Shown here piece by piece: positions 22,905 through 33,873 of a stretch of DNA of 64,000 nucleotides (positions within the stretch are counted from its first letter, which is position 1; every line of letters starts with the position of its first letter). Made by a program: the position numbers and the translations under genes. A model generated the notes under the pieces. It was not told where the DNA came from, made no database searches, and worked only from the letters and a program-made list of their open reading frames with translations. The DNA comes from Plasmodiophora brassicae (taxonomy: Eukaryota; Endomyxa: Phytomyxea; Phytomyxea; Plasmodiophorida). Where the stretch lies: positions 558,001 to 622,000 of the forward strand of contig CP145411.1 in the NCBI GenBank assembly GCA_036867785.1, in the 5' to 3' direction.

Positions 22905-24136
22905 TCACGCGGCGGTACCATCATGAGTGTTGGCGCCACCAAGCATTTGCGACATTGTCGGACCGTTTGCGAATACGATCGTGCCTAGCGCCGCGACGTT
23001 CAGCGCGTTTAGCCAGAATGACACTCGGCCTTACCTGTGATGTGATCGGCACCTTTCGATATTCCGCCGTGAAGCTTTTCATCAAAGAGCTGGATTTCGG
23101 TTCGCGATGGGTGGAAGTCGGACATCGGCAATTGGCACTGGCCAAACTGGACCCAACGCGCGCTGGCCTCCTGAACCGACGTACGATGTTAGAAGAACGG
23201 CCATCCAAGACAACACTTTCCAGGTGGACCGTGTCGGATGGGCGCTGTTCGACCATAACGGTCAGGTTAATGAGGGCGTTCTCCAGATCCACCACGGATC
23301 CTGAAATCGGTAGCGGTGGGACCTGCTGCCACCGTGTGCTCAGCTGGTCGACCACGTCTATGACCTCCGATTGGACAGCAGTGTCGCGCCTGATGAACGA
23401 TATCAGTTATAACCTATATGGGCTGCCGACGCCTAACGCACCTGTTCGAAAACGAGAGGTCCACGCGTGCTCTAGCCAGGTTACACGATTCGTCAACGTT
23501 GGAGATCAGCGCCAAGTTAGACACGCAGCAAATAACACGATCGCAGATCTGGATCATTTCGATGGCCATTGCGATATGGCCAGCAGGTGCGCTTGCATCA
23601 TCCGTGATCAGCTGGAAGTCCTGCGACACCTTGTGCGCAGGGATAAGCGACTAAGGTTCGCCGAATCGAGGCGCGGGAATTACGGGTCCGGTCGCAACTG
23701 TGTACAGGTCGATAGTGGCGCTACCCAGAAGCGTGACTTCATGGCCATTGTCGCTGCGATCGAAGACGCTGAACACGACGTTGACGTCCTCGAGGCACTG
23801 CACGGTTGCGAATACAAACGTAAACGTTGTGCTCCAGCTTGGGGCATCGTCTGTTCAGACGCGGTGGTCAGTCCACATGATCGGAATAGACCACATTGGT
23901 GTCTGGGTTACCGTCCTCAATGAATTCGGTCTGCAGAAGCCGGTATTTGTTCGCGAAGTCAATTCGGCAGAAAGGGTTGACAGTTTGGGAGTCACTGGCA
24001 CCGCCGATTCGGTTTAAATACAGACAGGGACGGCGCCACCTGCGATCACCGACCTATTTGCCTGGCCGGCCAAGCCACTAGCGCCTATATCGGCTATGTG
24101 AACGATGAATCGTGACACTCCAGCACCGCTGCTCAT
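22905..24136 (-). CDS. C2-domain protein
   Basis: This is a probable membrane- or Ca2+-associated C2 protein. Exons 24136-24054, 23994-23912, 23850-23684, 23629-23442, 23389-23185, 23146-23035 and 22984-22905 join to about 305 residues. The N-terminal C2 domain is clear: SRFIVHIADIGASGLAG, VNPFCRIDFANKYRLLQTE, APSWSTTFTFVFATVQ, DVNVVFSVFDRSD and LLGSATIDLYTV. A second, weaker C2-like unit follows (LENALINLTVMVEQ; FGQCQLPMSDFHPS; TEIQLFDEKLHGG). Usual Ca2+-binding aspartates are only partly present, so lipid or protein binding may be Ca2+-independent. The intron 23147-23184 (38 nt) is unusually short; a longer alternative starting at the upstream GT is possible. No closer family is recognised. 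Confidence 0.7.
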
Positions 24137-24243
24137 GGTCTATCCGAGCTCATATCACGATCCCCTGCGCGCGATCGATGCCGGCAACCAGTCCCACAGT
24201 TCATGTGCAAGTGTGCTATATAGCTCAGTACATTGCAGTGCGA

Positions 24244-25224
24244 TCAGCCTTCATGGAGCTTGGCACGCGCTTTGCCGCCCTTGTAGTTCTCCTTGTAGAA
24301 GGACCCGAACACGTACAGCATAGTCAGCATGTAGATGCCAAGGTAGGCGGCGCCCTTGCGGGAATAGCGTGCCTCCTTGACAGTCAGCATGTACAATGCC
24401 TGGCCCAGCATCGCGACGAACTGGCACAGCTGCAACGTTGTGATGTAGCGGCGCCAGAAATACGGGCTAGCCCAGCTGACTCGGGCGCCTGGCTGCGGTT
24501 TCTCAACAATCGAACTTGCGAAATAGTACCTGGACAAACGATTCATTAAACATTCACGACACCCGCATTACGATAGCAACGTTACCCATAAAGTACTACG
24601 TGGACGAAAGAATTAAGCAGAACGACAAAGTACGAGTCGCCACCAGGCCAGAAGTAGCATGCCGCCCAGCAGATGAACACAATCGACGTGTGGTGGTACA
24701 CGTGAATGAACGCCAGCTGTCTCAATCCTGTCGGGTATTTAAAAATCAGATCGAGCACATGGACAATGCAATATGCAGGACTTACTGAACCGCGCCACGA
24801 TAATGAAGGAATCGATAAATTCGAAGAATTTGCTGATGTAGAAGACGTATATGACATGAGCCATGCCATCGCCAGCCGGCGTTGGGTCGACAGGGTTATT
24901 CCACAGCGAATATTTTTGAATGTACAGCTCTCGGCAGGTCTGTACGAACATGTACAGGCTGAGCGCCGTCATAGCCAGGTTGTGCATCAGCGAGAAGGTT
25001 TTCAGCTCGAACCCCTTTCCGCGCTTCAGCATCGCCTGCTTTGCCAGGAATAGCAGGACGAGGTAGGCGGCGACGGCCAGTAGCAGGTGGTAGAAATTCA
25101 CCATAGGCCACCCCTGCATACGTGGATGACCCTGCGAGAGCACGGCATCGAGTTGATGACGCACGAACCCAATCATCGTGCAACTGACAGCGAATCCCGA
25201 GTCCGCTGCTCCATTTTGGGCCAT
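24244..25224 (-). CDS. ELO-family fatty acid elongase A
   Basis: This would be the condensing enzyme (3-ketoacyl-CoA synthase) of the ER very-long-chain fatty acid elongation cycle. Exons 25224-24786, 24727-24586 and 24529-24244 (introns 58 and 56 nt) give 288 residues. Membrane helices alternate with the conserved KFFEFIDSFIIVA, the catalytic histidine box HVYHH (in RQLAFIHVYHHTSIVF), and the NSFVHVVLYGYYF segment. The last is split by intron 2. The C-terminus is Lys-rich, as expected for ER retention. The protein resembles PUFA-type elongases (ELOVL2/5, delta-5/6-like) more than the yeast type. It is the divergent partner of elongase B, with matching intron positions. Confidence 0.93.
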
Positions 25225-26015
25225 CCCCCGGCGGCATGGCCTCTCACTGCAGTGCGCAACTGGCACAAAGCTGTGCGCTCAACTACAAGTTTTGCGAGTC
25301 CCGCCCACCGCCCCAACCGGCGGGGCGGCGGGCGATGTCTTAGTCTCACCGCGAACCCTGATTCGGCATAATATTTGGAGACGGCATGACGCGACGTGAA
25401 GGCAGACGACGATTGTCTCCACCATTCGGGATAACCGACTGAGGTCGGTGTCCCCACTCCCCCAACGAAACACTGCCGGTATCGCAACCGGTACCAGTAA
25501 CGCATACCGCACGTTCGTCATGTTCCGGTCGTAACAATGATCCCATCGGATGGTGGAAGCACGATCGAAGACGGATGCCGACTCTTTCGAAACGTGCCGG
25601 GAACACGCTAGATGTGATGGGGTCGTCCGTCCGGCCGTCCGCCCATCGGAGTCCGCGTTCTGTGTATCTGGAGGCGGCGTTCCTGCTTGTCCGATGAGAA
25701 CTCGTTCAATGCTGATGAAGTCGCGGTCGTGGAGAAAATGTAATACATTTCAGTTGTCATTTCCTGTGTCGTTGCAAGAGTGTTTATATATGCCATGAAA
25801 TTTAGTCGGTTAACCGATGGTTAACAAAAGACCAGCTCCGGTTAACCGGTCGTTTAGCCGGGTAACCGGTTACCTAAGCCCCAGGCCCGGACCGGTTGAC
25901 CGCGGACCGGACCTTGGTCATGCCTATCAAGGGGAGTCGGGTCGGGTCCTCTCTTCTACGGTAGTGCGCAACAAGGGGCCGCGGCCCAGTCACGGCGCGC
26001 TCCTTCCATCTCATC
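25225..26015. promoter_or_regulatory. Divergent ELO promoter region with AACCGG cluster
   Basis: This 790-bp region separates the two head-to-head elongase genes. Between 25806 and 25910 lies a dense cluster of TTAACC/AACCGG words and palindromes: ggttaaccgg, gtaaccggttac, accggttgaccgcggaccgg. The core AACCGGTT resembles the CP2/Grainyhead binding palindrome; any regulator here is a guess. No coding exon is supported in the gap. Confidence 0.5.
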
Positions 26016-26974
26016 ATGACGGTGTCGGCGGTGGTGGGATGGGTGCAGTCGCAAGTTGACAGCATGCTCGCGTATGCGCACCCGCGATGCATGGACTGGC
26101 CGATGGTGAGCTTTTATCACCTACTGGCGGGGGTTGCCGCCTATCTCTGTCTGCTGGGCATTGCCAAGAAGATGATGGTGGCGCGCCGAAAAGGATACGA
26201 CATGACTCGGTTCTCGATCGTGCACAACCTGGCGATGACATGTCTCAGTGCGTACATGTTCGTGGAAACAGCTCGACAAGCTTATATCAACAACTACACG
26301 TTGTGGAATAATGCTGTTGACCCGTCTCCGGCTGGATATGGCATGGCGCGGATCATCTACATTTTCTACCTCAGCAAATATCTCGAGTTCATTGACTCTT
26401 TCATTATTGTCGCGCGTTTCAGTAAGTACGTCTCAGGTCGTAGTCCCTACCGTGTGTTTGATACGCCGTCTATGCAGAGTTGCGACAGCTGGCGTTTATT
26501 CATGTGTACCATCACGCATCGATTGTATTCATTTGCTGGGCGGCGTGTTACTTCTGGCCTGGTGGCGATACCTACTTCGCGGTCATGCTGAACAGTTTTG
26601 TTCATATTATACTCTACGGGTGTGTGCACATGTCCGCCGTTCGCAAACCAAGCATTGATGCTGGTCCGCTCAGATATTACTTCGCAACCTGTTTTATTAA
26701 GAAGCCGGAGCCGAACAAGAAAGTCCACTGGAGTAACCCGTTCTTCTGGCGAAAGTACATCACGACTCTGCAGCTGGCCCAGTTCATGGCGATGCTGGTA
26801 CAGTCTGTCTACATGCTCACGGTTAAGGACGCGCGTTATTCAAGGAAGGGTGCTGCATATCTCTGCCTGTACATGATCACGATGCAATACGTGTTTGGCG
26901 CCTTCTTTCGCAAGAATTACAGGACGAACCCTGCCCCTGGCAAGACGTCCGGTCCCAAAACTCATGAAGCGTAG
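26016..26974 (+). CDS. ELO-family fatty acid elongase B
   Basis: This is a paralogue of elongase A with the same role in fatty acid chain extension. Exons 26016-26421, 26478-26619 and 26674-26974 (introns 56 and 54 nt) give 282 residues. Conserved parts are KYLEFIDSFIIVARF, HVYHHAS within RQLAFIHVYHHASIVF, NSFVHIILYGYYFAT and YITTLQLAQFMAMLVQSVYM. Exon 2 is 142 nt in both genes and intron phases are identical, showing an inverted duplication. The two proteins differ mainly at the N-terminus and the loop after the YYF motif, so they may differ in substrate length. Confidence 0.94.
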
Positions 26975-27258
26975 TCCAATGGTTGCGCTTTGGCAACCGT
27001 GTTTTGACTGTGCGGGTTTCTACCGTCTTAACAAATGAAAGCATGCTTCTTGATGCCGTTGAAATACGCTTTGGAATGCCCTCGACGTTCCCCACAACCG
27101 GGCACCGTTTGAAACAGAGATGAACGGTTTCTGGAGTGGCCCGACGTGTCCACATCCTAGCCGTTAAAAAGGTATACGCAATGCTTGCTGTCCCTGTGCC
27201 CGAGAATGTCGGCTGGCGTTAACGCGTCAGCCCCGGCGCAGTCAGCTTTGGTAAAAAA

Positions 27259-27378
27259 GGTTACATCACCATGTGGTTCCCCGGTGGTCCCCCTCCCGAG
27301 TACTGAACAGGCCAAACACCATTTGGCTTCGCAATTCGGAATGAGATACGGCACATTCGGTGTTGTATGAACGTAACC
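27259..27378. repeat. 120-bp repeat, copy 1
   Basis: First of three copies of an exactly 120-bp sequence that begins ggttac and ends gtaacc, giving 6-bp terminal inverted repeats. An A-run precedes it (gtaaaaaa). It differs from the other copies at only a few positions. No protein is encoded with confidence. Confidence 0.8.
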
Positions 27379-27507
27379 GAAGGTCCTTCCGGCGGTGCAC
27401 CCACTTCACGGTAGCACGCTCCATTCAAGGGGCACTGCCATGCCATGGCGCACGTTGCATTGAGCCGACAGAGCAGTTGATAACTTCGGCGAGCACCGGG
27501 CAAAAAA

Positions 27508-27627
27508 GGTTACATCACCATGCGGTTCCCCGGTGGTCCCCCTCCCGAGTACTGGACAGGCCAAACACCATTTGGCTTCGCAATTCGGAATGAGATACGG
27601 CACATTCGGTGTTGTGTGAACGTAACC
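27508..27627. repeat. 120-bp repeat, copy 2
   Basis: Second copy, same orientation, 249 bp after copy 1 (start to start), again 120 bp and preceded by an A-run (caaaaaa). Ends are ggttac/gtaacc. The sequence between copies 1 and 2 is not shared with the third copy. Confidence 0.8.
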
Positions 27628-28250
27628 GGTGGTCAGGCGCATTTCCACCTTCATGTACGGAAGACAATAGGTAGCTACCGCCGGGTTCCCTCCATTTGGA
27701 ACCCCGCTGTCAGGAAAACCAATGATCTCCCGGATCCTGTCGGGTTTACGAAAGAAGAACCGTCGGCAGCTCCACATGGTCATCTTGATTCTTGGAACTC
27801 GACCTCTGTCATCTCCGCGCCAGGCCGGGTAAGACAGCCTGCCTGCTTGATCCATTATCATGGGCCCACCCGTTTGGGCCAGGAGAACAGATCGCCCGAC
27901 GTTGCCCAACATGGCGAGCACCATCATCGTCATCGTCATTGTCGGCACGTACACCATCCTTGTGTAGAGTGCCCCTGCCGACGATGTCCTCGGCAGCCAC
28001 CTCGTCCATTCGCGCGACCTGGTCGAGTGATTCAAATCCGGTGACGGTTACCTGAGGTGAGAGGGCAGCCAGATCCTCCTGTCCAGCAGATACGGAATGC
28101 ATAGATCACATTAACGTTTGCTAATGACAGTCAGGATTCGCAGTGCGCTGGGCCGGCACGTTGCCCGGGTGCCTCCAACTGACCGCCTACGTGCAGCCTG
28201 TAGACAGGTCTTGGGACAGGTGAGCACCGAGTCCAGTTTAATCATACACC
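27628..28250. other. Possible small minus-strand gene, unsupported
   Basis: A minus-strand ATG at 28102 opens a frame of about 97 codons with an acidic stretch (DNDDDDDG). An overlapping frame contains a hydrophobic run near 27950. Splicing between them could yield a small one-TM protein, but no choice of introns is clearly better. I do not call a gene. Confidence 0.25.
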
Positions 28251-29729
28251 TCAACGGCAGCCGGGCATGCCCATGTGTCTAGGTTTGAAGAGGAGAACCT
28301 GAAATGCTGCATCGAGAGCACGACCGTTTAAGCCGAGTCCCCAGATGACTGTCCAGCCAGTGGGAGTATGCAGAAAACTGTACGAAATCGTGAGCATGGA
28401 TACGGCAACAACACAGAGCATACTGGCAACGGCGACGCCCAGCGCACATGAGCTGAGCCGTCGAAGGAAAGCAAACATCGAAACCTGTGACGAAGAACAG
28501 GATACCGCGTTCGTCACCCTGGAAGCCTCTTTGTGAAACAGGTACACGGTCACAAGCAGATGGTAACTGATTAGGAGCTGGACCGCCACGCCGAACAGAC
28601 CGCCAATGTTCAGGAGGCTGGATGACGAGCAGTCGACCACGCACAGTGCAGAGAGGACATTCTCAAAGACGATGGGAGCGATGCACAGAATCGCGGTCAC
28701 AAGGGCGAAATCACCACGAAACACGCGGTACATGAGAGGCGCCGACGCACGCGGGGCAACTTCTTCGAGCATGCGGGACCAGAACATGGTTGCCATCACA
28801 GCGCAGGCCCATCCCCATCCAGAGAGCCACAAACCAAAGTAGTTGGAAACCTGGGCGCTGAGCCCTGGTGTAGACCAATTGCCACCTATCGCGATAACGG
28901 CGCCCAACAAAGTCGACGTGACGAATTCGATCGTCAGAACAAAGTGGACGTATGACACATTCTTGCTGATGAATCGCGCGAATCTGGACACCGAACGCGA
29001 GCTGCAGGGGACCTTCTGGTGGTACTGGCGGACGATGCTTCGACAATGCCATAGCAGAAACAGGCCAGCAAGAGCACCGGCCGCAATCGCGATGACGCTA
29101 GGAAGTACGCGTACCAATAGCTGGTAATACCAGGAAGAATACGTTAACGACCAGACGTTTTCGTCCGGGAATGCGGCCACGTCCCCAAGACGTCCCGCGG
29201 CTTGGACAATTGCACCACTAATCGATTCCGGCGGCGAAATGACGAGGAATAGCATGGGAAGGTTTCGCGTTAGACCGCCTCGGGACCCATCATGCTGGTA
29301 CATGTTGCTGTTCGGTGTGACGCCTGTCCTGATAACTGCGGTCAGGCCGCTGCTGTCAGAGAATGCATGGCGAAGCAATGCGCAAACGAATGGCGTACCG
29401 ATCGCGGCGACAGCTCCGGAGGCGATTAGGTTCGTGTACATAGTCTCCATTGTGCACGGCATCGTTTGTAACCGAATGAACACGACCTTGCCTTCGTACG
29501 ACAGCGGCCGTAGAGGCCGGCAGACATCCCCACTGAAGACGTCGCCTGGCGCCGTGACGGAAACGTGATCATGCGGTTGCGGCCCAGCGAATACGCTCAT
29601 GGTTGGGCTATAGACAGACGCGCCGCCTAGGGCGCTGTTGCCGACCGCCGAGAATGTTACCGTTCCATGGACGGCCGTAACCGTGGCGATGAAGAACAGC
29701 CACGTTGAGCACAGCATCGGTTTTAGCAA
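28251..29729 (-). CDS. PA-like ectodomain plus 7-TM protein, copy B
   Basis: This intron-less member of the three-gene family is 492 residues long. Its frame needs no splicing, so it is the best template for the family. A signal peptide spans residues 1-22 (WLFFIATVTAVHG). A PA-like ectodomain of about residues 70-175 contains GKVVFIRLQTMPCTMETM, LIASGAVAAIGTP and LPMLFLVISPPES. Seven hydrophobic helices follow from about residue 203: VLPSVIAIAAGALAGLFLLW, HFVLTIEFVTSTLLGAVIAI, ACAVMATMFW, FALVTAILCIAPIVF, FGVAVQLLISYHLLV, LGVAVASMLCVVAVSML and the last one ending FQVLLFKPRHM. The PA motif of cysteine and glycine-alanine matches that of proteases and VSRs. There is no protease motif (no YD/GxGD as in signal peptide peptidases). 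The topology resembles a seven-TM receptor. Confidence 0.8.
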   Translation of the reverse strand: MLKPMLCSTWLFFIATVTAVHGTVTFSAVGNSALGGASVYSPTMSVFAGPQPHDHVSVTAPGDVFSGDVCRPLRPLSYEGKVVFIRLQTMPCTMETMYTNLIASGAVAAIGTPFVCALLRHAFSDSSGLTAVIRTGVTPNSNMYQHDGSRGGLTRNLPMLFLVISPPESISGAIVQAAGRLGDVAAFPDENVWSLTYSSWYYQLLVRVLPSVIAIAAGALAGLFLLWHCRSIVRQYHQKVPCSSRSVSRFARFISKNVSYVHFVLTIEFVTSTLLGAVIAIGGNWSTPGLSAQVSNYFGLWLSGWGWACAVMATMFWSRMLEEVAPRASAPLMYRVFRGDFALVTAILCIAPIVFENVLSALCVVDCSSSSLLNIGGLFGVAVQLLISYHLLVTVYLFHKEASRVTNAVSCSSSQVSMFAFLRRLSSCALGVAVASMLCVVAVSMLTISYSFLHTPTGWTVIWGLGLNGRALDAAFQVLLFKPRHMGMPGCR

Positions 29730-30134
29730 TCAGAGATCAATGACCGGACTGATCAGTGTCCAGCAACCATTGACGAGGCGTGCCAGCAGTGGACAACTTC
29801 ATCACGTTGGGGAGCGCCAGCAGCCGCAGTCATTCGGATGACGCATTGTAGACACAGGTAAACTGTTTGCTTGGGCAACTACATAGAAACCCGTGGTGCC
29901 CGGTGGACATGACCAGACAGGTCATCCCGAGGCGGATGCTACGGCACCAAACCCGACATGGAACGAGGTCAACGGCCGAGGAATTTTGGTCAAGAGCGGC
30001 GGCCGGGGCGGGTCCACTGCTCTCCGCAATAATTTGAATCGCAGTGGCCACCGACGTCACCGTGTCATCGCGGAACCGCCGAATCCGCGAAGCAGGGTAG
30101 CGTTGCAGTCGGCGTCAGCGCCGCGCATTGACGA
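29730..30134. other. Divergent intergenic region
   Basis: These 405 bp separate the minus-strand PA/7TM gene B from the plus-strand methyltransferase. Short frames only; it presumably holds both promoters. Confidence 0.4.
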
Positions 30135-31114
30135 ATGTCGGTCGGTGCGGCCGGGGTCGCTCGCGACTGGGCCTGGGCAACAGTCCAGCCATTCTTCGAC
30201 GCCGTGTCCGATCTGTCAGTGCCTCCCTTGGAGCGGATCGAACGCTTCTACTCGAGACACGCGTCGAAGTACGACGGCTCCCGCGCTGGCCTACTGCATG
30301 GTCGAGGTATCTGGCGTCGCCCCACCTGCAAACGTCCCCGCTAATGAAGGTATGCGACAATAGCGGAAGCACTGAAAGTGGCTGTCGATCACCTTCCCGA
30401 TGAACCGAAGCCGCTTGTCTGGTGCGTCCCAAGTTGACGATGGGCCTTGATTATAATGACGCTGACGTCGCGGTTGCAGGGTGGATTTCGGAGCAGGAAC
30501 GGGATGGAGTCTCGAAGCGATGTCGGAGATCATGCCGCTGACGCGATTCTCGCGTGTGTATCTACTTGACGTGTCGCAGCCGATGCTGGACATCGCCGCT
30601 GAGCGAGTTCGCCGATTACAGGCCGGTGACATCTGCGAAATCGTCTGCGGCGATGCCGCCGATTTCGACTCTCTCGCCAAAGCGGACCTAGTCACGTTCT
30701 CGTACTCCATTTCAAGGATGCCCGATTACCAGAAGGCAGTCGATAAGGCGGTCGGCATGCTGGCGCCCGGTGGCCTCCTTGCCGTCGTCGATTTCACTGT
30801 GGCGTCCAGGTTTCTTGGCTTCACGTTTTCATGACGAGACACTGATGTTTGTTCTTCATCGTAGCTGCGATCCTGACGAGGCCCGCTCGAGATACTGGGC
30901 ACTCCCCTCATGGCTCTTGAAGACGGCATCCTCGATCGGCGGTCTGCATATGGAAGCAGCCCGTCGTCAGTACGTCGAACGCGCTCTGCATGTAGTATGG
31001 GAGCACTTTCGCTTGGGTGCTGTCCCGTACTGGCCCATCATACGCGTCCCGTACTACATCCTCATCTGTCGGAAACCACAAAGCACTGATGCAGTAGAGT
31101 GTGATGACCGCTAA
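30135..31114 (+). CDS. SAM methyltransferase, BtaB/BTA1-like
   Basis: This is a class I SAM-dependent methyltransferase, probably of the type that N-methylates the head group of betaine lipids. Exons 30135-30306, 30364-30421, 30480-30809 and 30865-31114 (introns 55-58 nt) give 269 residues. Motif I is VDFGAGTGWSLEAM, motif II the acidic VYLLDVSQPML, then CGDAADFDS and APGGLLAVVDF. Support for the betaine-lipid type comes from the N-terminal FYSRHASKYDGSRAGLLHGR (compare 'YY..H...YD..R...L.GR') and the C-terminal VPYWPIIRVPYYILICRK (compare 'VPY.P..RAPYYIW.GR'). In most eukaryotes BTA1 also has a BtaA half; none is fused here. Alternative: another small-molecule methyltransferase. Confidence 0.72.
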
Positions 31115-32439
31115 TGTACTATTGTCTCGCTTTCCAATTGAGCCGTCAGTAGAACGAAATGGGGTATTACTCCGGACGCGCTCAGCGGCCGCCTGCAGGA
31201 ATAACGCGGTGCACAAGGGCGCCTGGATAATGCGGTCGTGGCGCTCGGGCGTGAACATGCGAACAATCCGGCGGTACTCGTCCGGACAGTATAGCTGTTC
31301 GTCCCCAACCTCGCGGCTACGCCTCCAACGTCGTGCTTGTCTGTCGTAAAGTATAAGAACGCAAGAGCAATACAGTTTCACGCGCATAGCGATTCAGGCA
31401 GGATAGTCCTCATGGTCGGCTCGGCCGCCTTGCCCGAATTTGCATGATGCCCGGGAATTCGATGCGGGAGTGGGACCCAGGAAGGCGGTCCTTCGTCCAA
31501 ACAGAGATGGGGTCGTCACATCGCGGGTATGCTGCACTGGCGACATGCTGGATCGTGGCAGTGTGGGCGTCTCCGGGTTGGACTTCAATCTAACAGAGGC
31601 TGGTCCCGGCGTCCATGGCATCATTCGCGCCGTTCGCCCCGTCGCGGGGCGCCTCCATCATGCACTCCCGTTCAGCACCCAGGAGCCCGTTTGGCTAACC
31701 ATCGCCATGATGGTCGTTTTCCGCAACCACCCGTATCTCTTCTTCGCGTCCATCCTGGCGCTGTGAGTCCACCACCTCCACCCGAGTTTCAGTCGAGCGC
31801 CCGCCGACGTCGTTCGTCATCTGAGCAGCCACCTGCATCTCCTCAACATGTACAGCCAGCAAATGCCTGTCGATCAGCGTGCTTCCTTGATCCGATCGAT
31901 CACACGAGTCACCCCTGAGGTTTTCGCCGAGCGGATCGATACGTCCTTCAGGTTCGAAACCCGCAGTTCTCCTACCGTCGTATAACGATCGCTCACTTTC
32001 TGTACTTTCTACGCCATGGCAACGTCATCAACCGGTTAGTGGAACGCGTCCTGCGTGTCGTGCGTCACTACATCCCCAACCCTTGCTGCAGGAACCAGGA
32101 GAAATGCGCCAACGCCGTCTGCCGCAGGCGTCCCTTGGCCTTGCCCATCGCGGCATCAGCCACGATGCGCGGCACGACAGCGACCGCTGCTTGAGCAGCA
32201 GATGCATTGTGATCCGGACCCGCCGCCATCGTCGTTGCGTCTGTCTCGTGGTTTGGTTTATGCGCGAACCGCGTGCGATCCGCTTCATCTGTTTCAGATG
32301 GCCCTATGCATACCGGCCGCACAGGGTCGCGGCGACGTCGACATCACTAACGCACGTAGTGAGGTTCTGCGTTGCTCGTATGATGAGTCGGAATCTTCAA
32401 TTAAGCTAGACCTACATATGACACAAAATTATGTGAGCT

Positions 32440-32454
<15 letters not shown>
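31115..32454. other. No supported gene
   Basis: This stretch holds only overlapping, compositionally unremarkable frames on both strands. The plus frame 31440-31766 has a hydrophobic C-terminal run but no splice partner. It leads into the repeat island and may include degenerate mobile DNA I cannot classify. Confidence 0.4.
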
Positions 32455-32470
<16 letters not shown>

Positions 32471-32583
32471 GTGCGTGTGCGTGTGCATATATGTGTGCGG
32501 TGTGTGTGTGTGTGTGTGTGCGTGTGTGTGTGTGTGTGTGTGCGTGTGTGTGTGTGTGTGCGTGTGTGTGTGTGTATGTGTGG
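32455..32583. repeat. (TG)n microsatellite
   Basis: A run of TG dinucleotides about 130 bp long with scattered TGCG and TATA interruptions, preceded by a short (TGC)n. It creates artificial Cys-Val or His-Thr frames on the two strands, which I ignore. Confidence 0.95.
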
Positions 32584-32921
32584 CCGGTGTGGCGGTGTCC
32601 CCCCGAAAACGTCGCCGCCCGTCAAATGTCCGCGGTGCGCCCGGCGGGATAGCACGGGCCACGGCCCACGGCGCACTGCCGTACGGCATCCGTGGCGCAG
32701 CCATGTTAAATCATTGTGTTATTGTCCTGCCTGAGTTCTCGTGTCCCTTGCTTCAATTGGTTATGGGCCCATCCCAAGCCTACCCCTGTCCCTGTTCCTG
32801 TCCCAGTTTCCGAGCCCGTGCTCCAGCTCGTGTCGTCCCGTGCCCGTGTCCGAAGCCCGTCGTGATCCAGCTCGCGTCGTGACCGCCCGCGTTCCGACTC
32901 TGTCTCTCTCGTCGCCCGCAA

Positions 32922-33350
32922 TGGCGGAGGACTGGAACCAGCTCGTCACAGGCCTTAACTACCAGATCCAGATCCTACAACAGCAACAGCAGCAGCTACT
33001 GCAGCAACAGCACGACCAACTGCTACAACAGCAACAACAACTGACGCAGGCTCAGGCCTCCCTACAACAGCGAACGGTTTCACAGCATCATGCTCCTGAG
33101 CCCAAGGTCAAGCTTCCGCCTACATACAACGGCGGCCGGGGAGAACTTCGCGGCTTCCTGAACCAGATCGAGCTGGTCACCACCCAGCAGCTGCCCCACC
33201 AGCGCGACCTTCTGAGCGTCAGTCGCGTAGGTGTTGGGCCGCTGGGTGATAACCAGCTTGATCTGGTTTAGGAAGCCGCGAAGTTCTCCCCGGCCGCCGT
33301 TGTATGTAGGCGGAAGCTTGACCTTGGGCTCAGGAGCATGATGCTTTTTC
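32922..33350. mobile_element. LTR-retrotransposon gag fossil in inverted halves
   Basis: Plus-strand sequence from 32922 encodes the start of a gag-like protein: MAEDWNQLVTGLNYQIQILQ, a long Gln-rich run, then APEPKVKLPPTYNGGRGELR, which resembles the capsid-start region of Metaviridae/gypsy or copia gag. From about 33345 back to 33190 the minus strand carries a near-identical piece of the same region, so the fossil forms a tail-to-tail inverted repeat. Only gag is present; no pol or LTR is recognised. It is broken and incomplete. The two halves are similar, so the rearrangement may be fairly recent. Confidence 0.7.
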
Positions 33351-33538
33351 ACACGCTGAACCGGTCGCTTGGTTCGGAAGGAGTACGTGACGTCTTTGAC
33401 GAAGAGCCAGGACGATGATTCCGGTGACGAAGAGGTAGCTCGACTGGAGTTCGCAGGGTTCGTTGGCATTGCCGAGCCAGGCACACTTCCCGAGGCAATT
33501 TCGGACACACATTTGTACCCCGTTGTTGACGAAGAGGT

Positions 33539-33621
33539 GTAGACCGGACCGCCCAACTAGGCCACGAGAGCAGCTGCTCCCGTGGCCTAGTTGGGTGGCC
33601 TAGCTGGGCGGTCCGGTCTAC
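33539..33621. repeat. Near-perfect hairpin palindrome
   Basis: The left arm gtagaccggaccgcccaact and the right arm ending agttgggcggtccggtctac-like sequence are complementary over about 28 bp around a small centre. The right arm additionally repeats a 13-bp block (tggcctagttggg/tggcctagctggg). This could fold into a strong cruciform. It lies just beyond the gag fossil. Confidence 0.85.
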
Positions 33622-33873
33622 AGAGGTCATCGAATCTGGTCAGGTAATTGTCAGGACCGTGACCAACTGACCATGGTATGTGCGCCCCCTGCTGTTTTAA
33701 ACATGTTTTTACATGTAAAATACATGTATTTTACACTCAACCAGCCATTCTCTGTTTTAACAATTCCATAGGCCTTGCCGGGAGCGCGATTGGCGCCGTC
33801 CGCGACTACGTACGCCAGCTGGCGCCAATTCGCAGGCAACCACCAACTTGGCAGAATCAAAAGGTTCCAAAAA

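Noticed and set aside
32455-32700. Cys-Val and His-Thr rich open frames
   Set aside because: They are translations of the TG microsatellite on the two strands.
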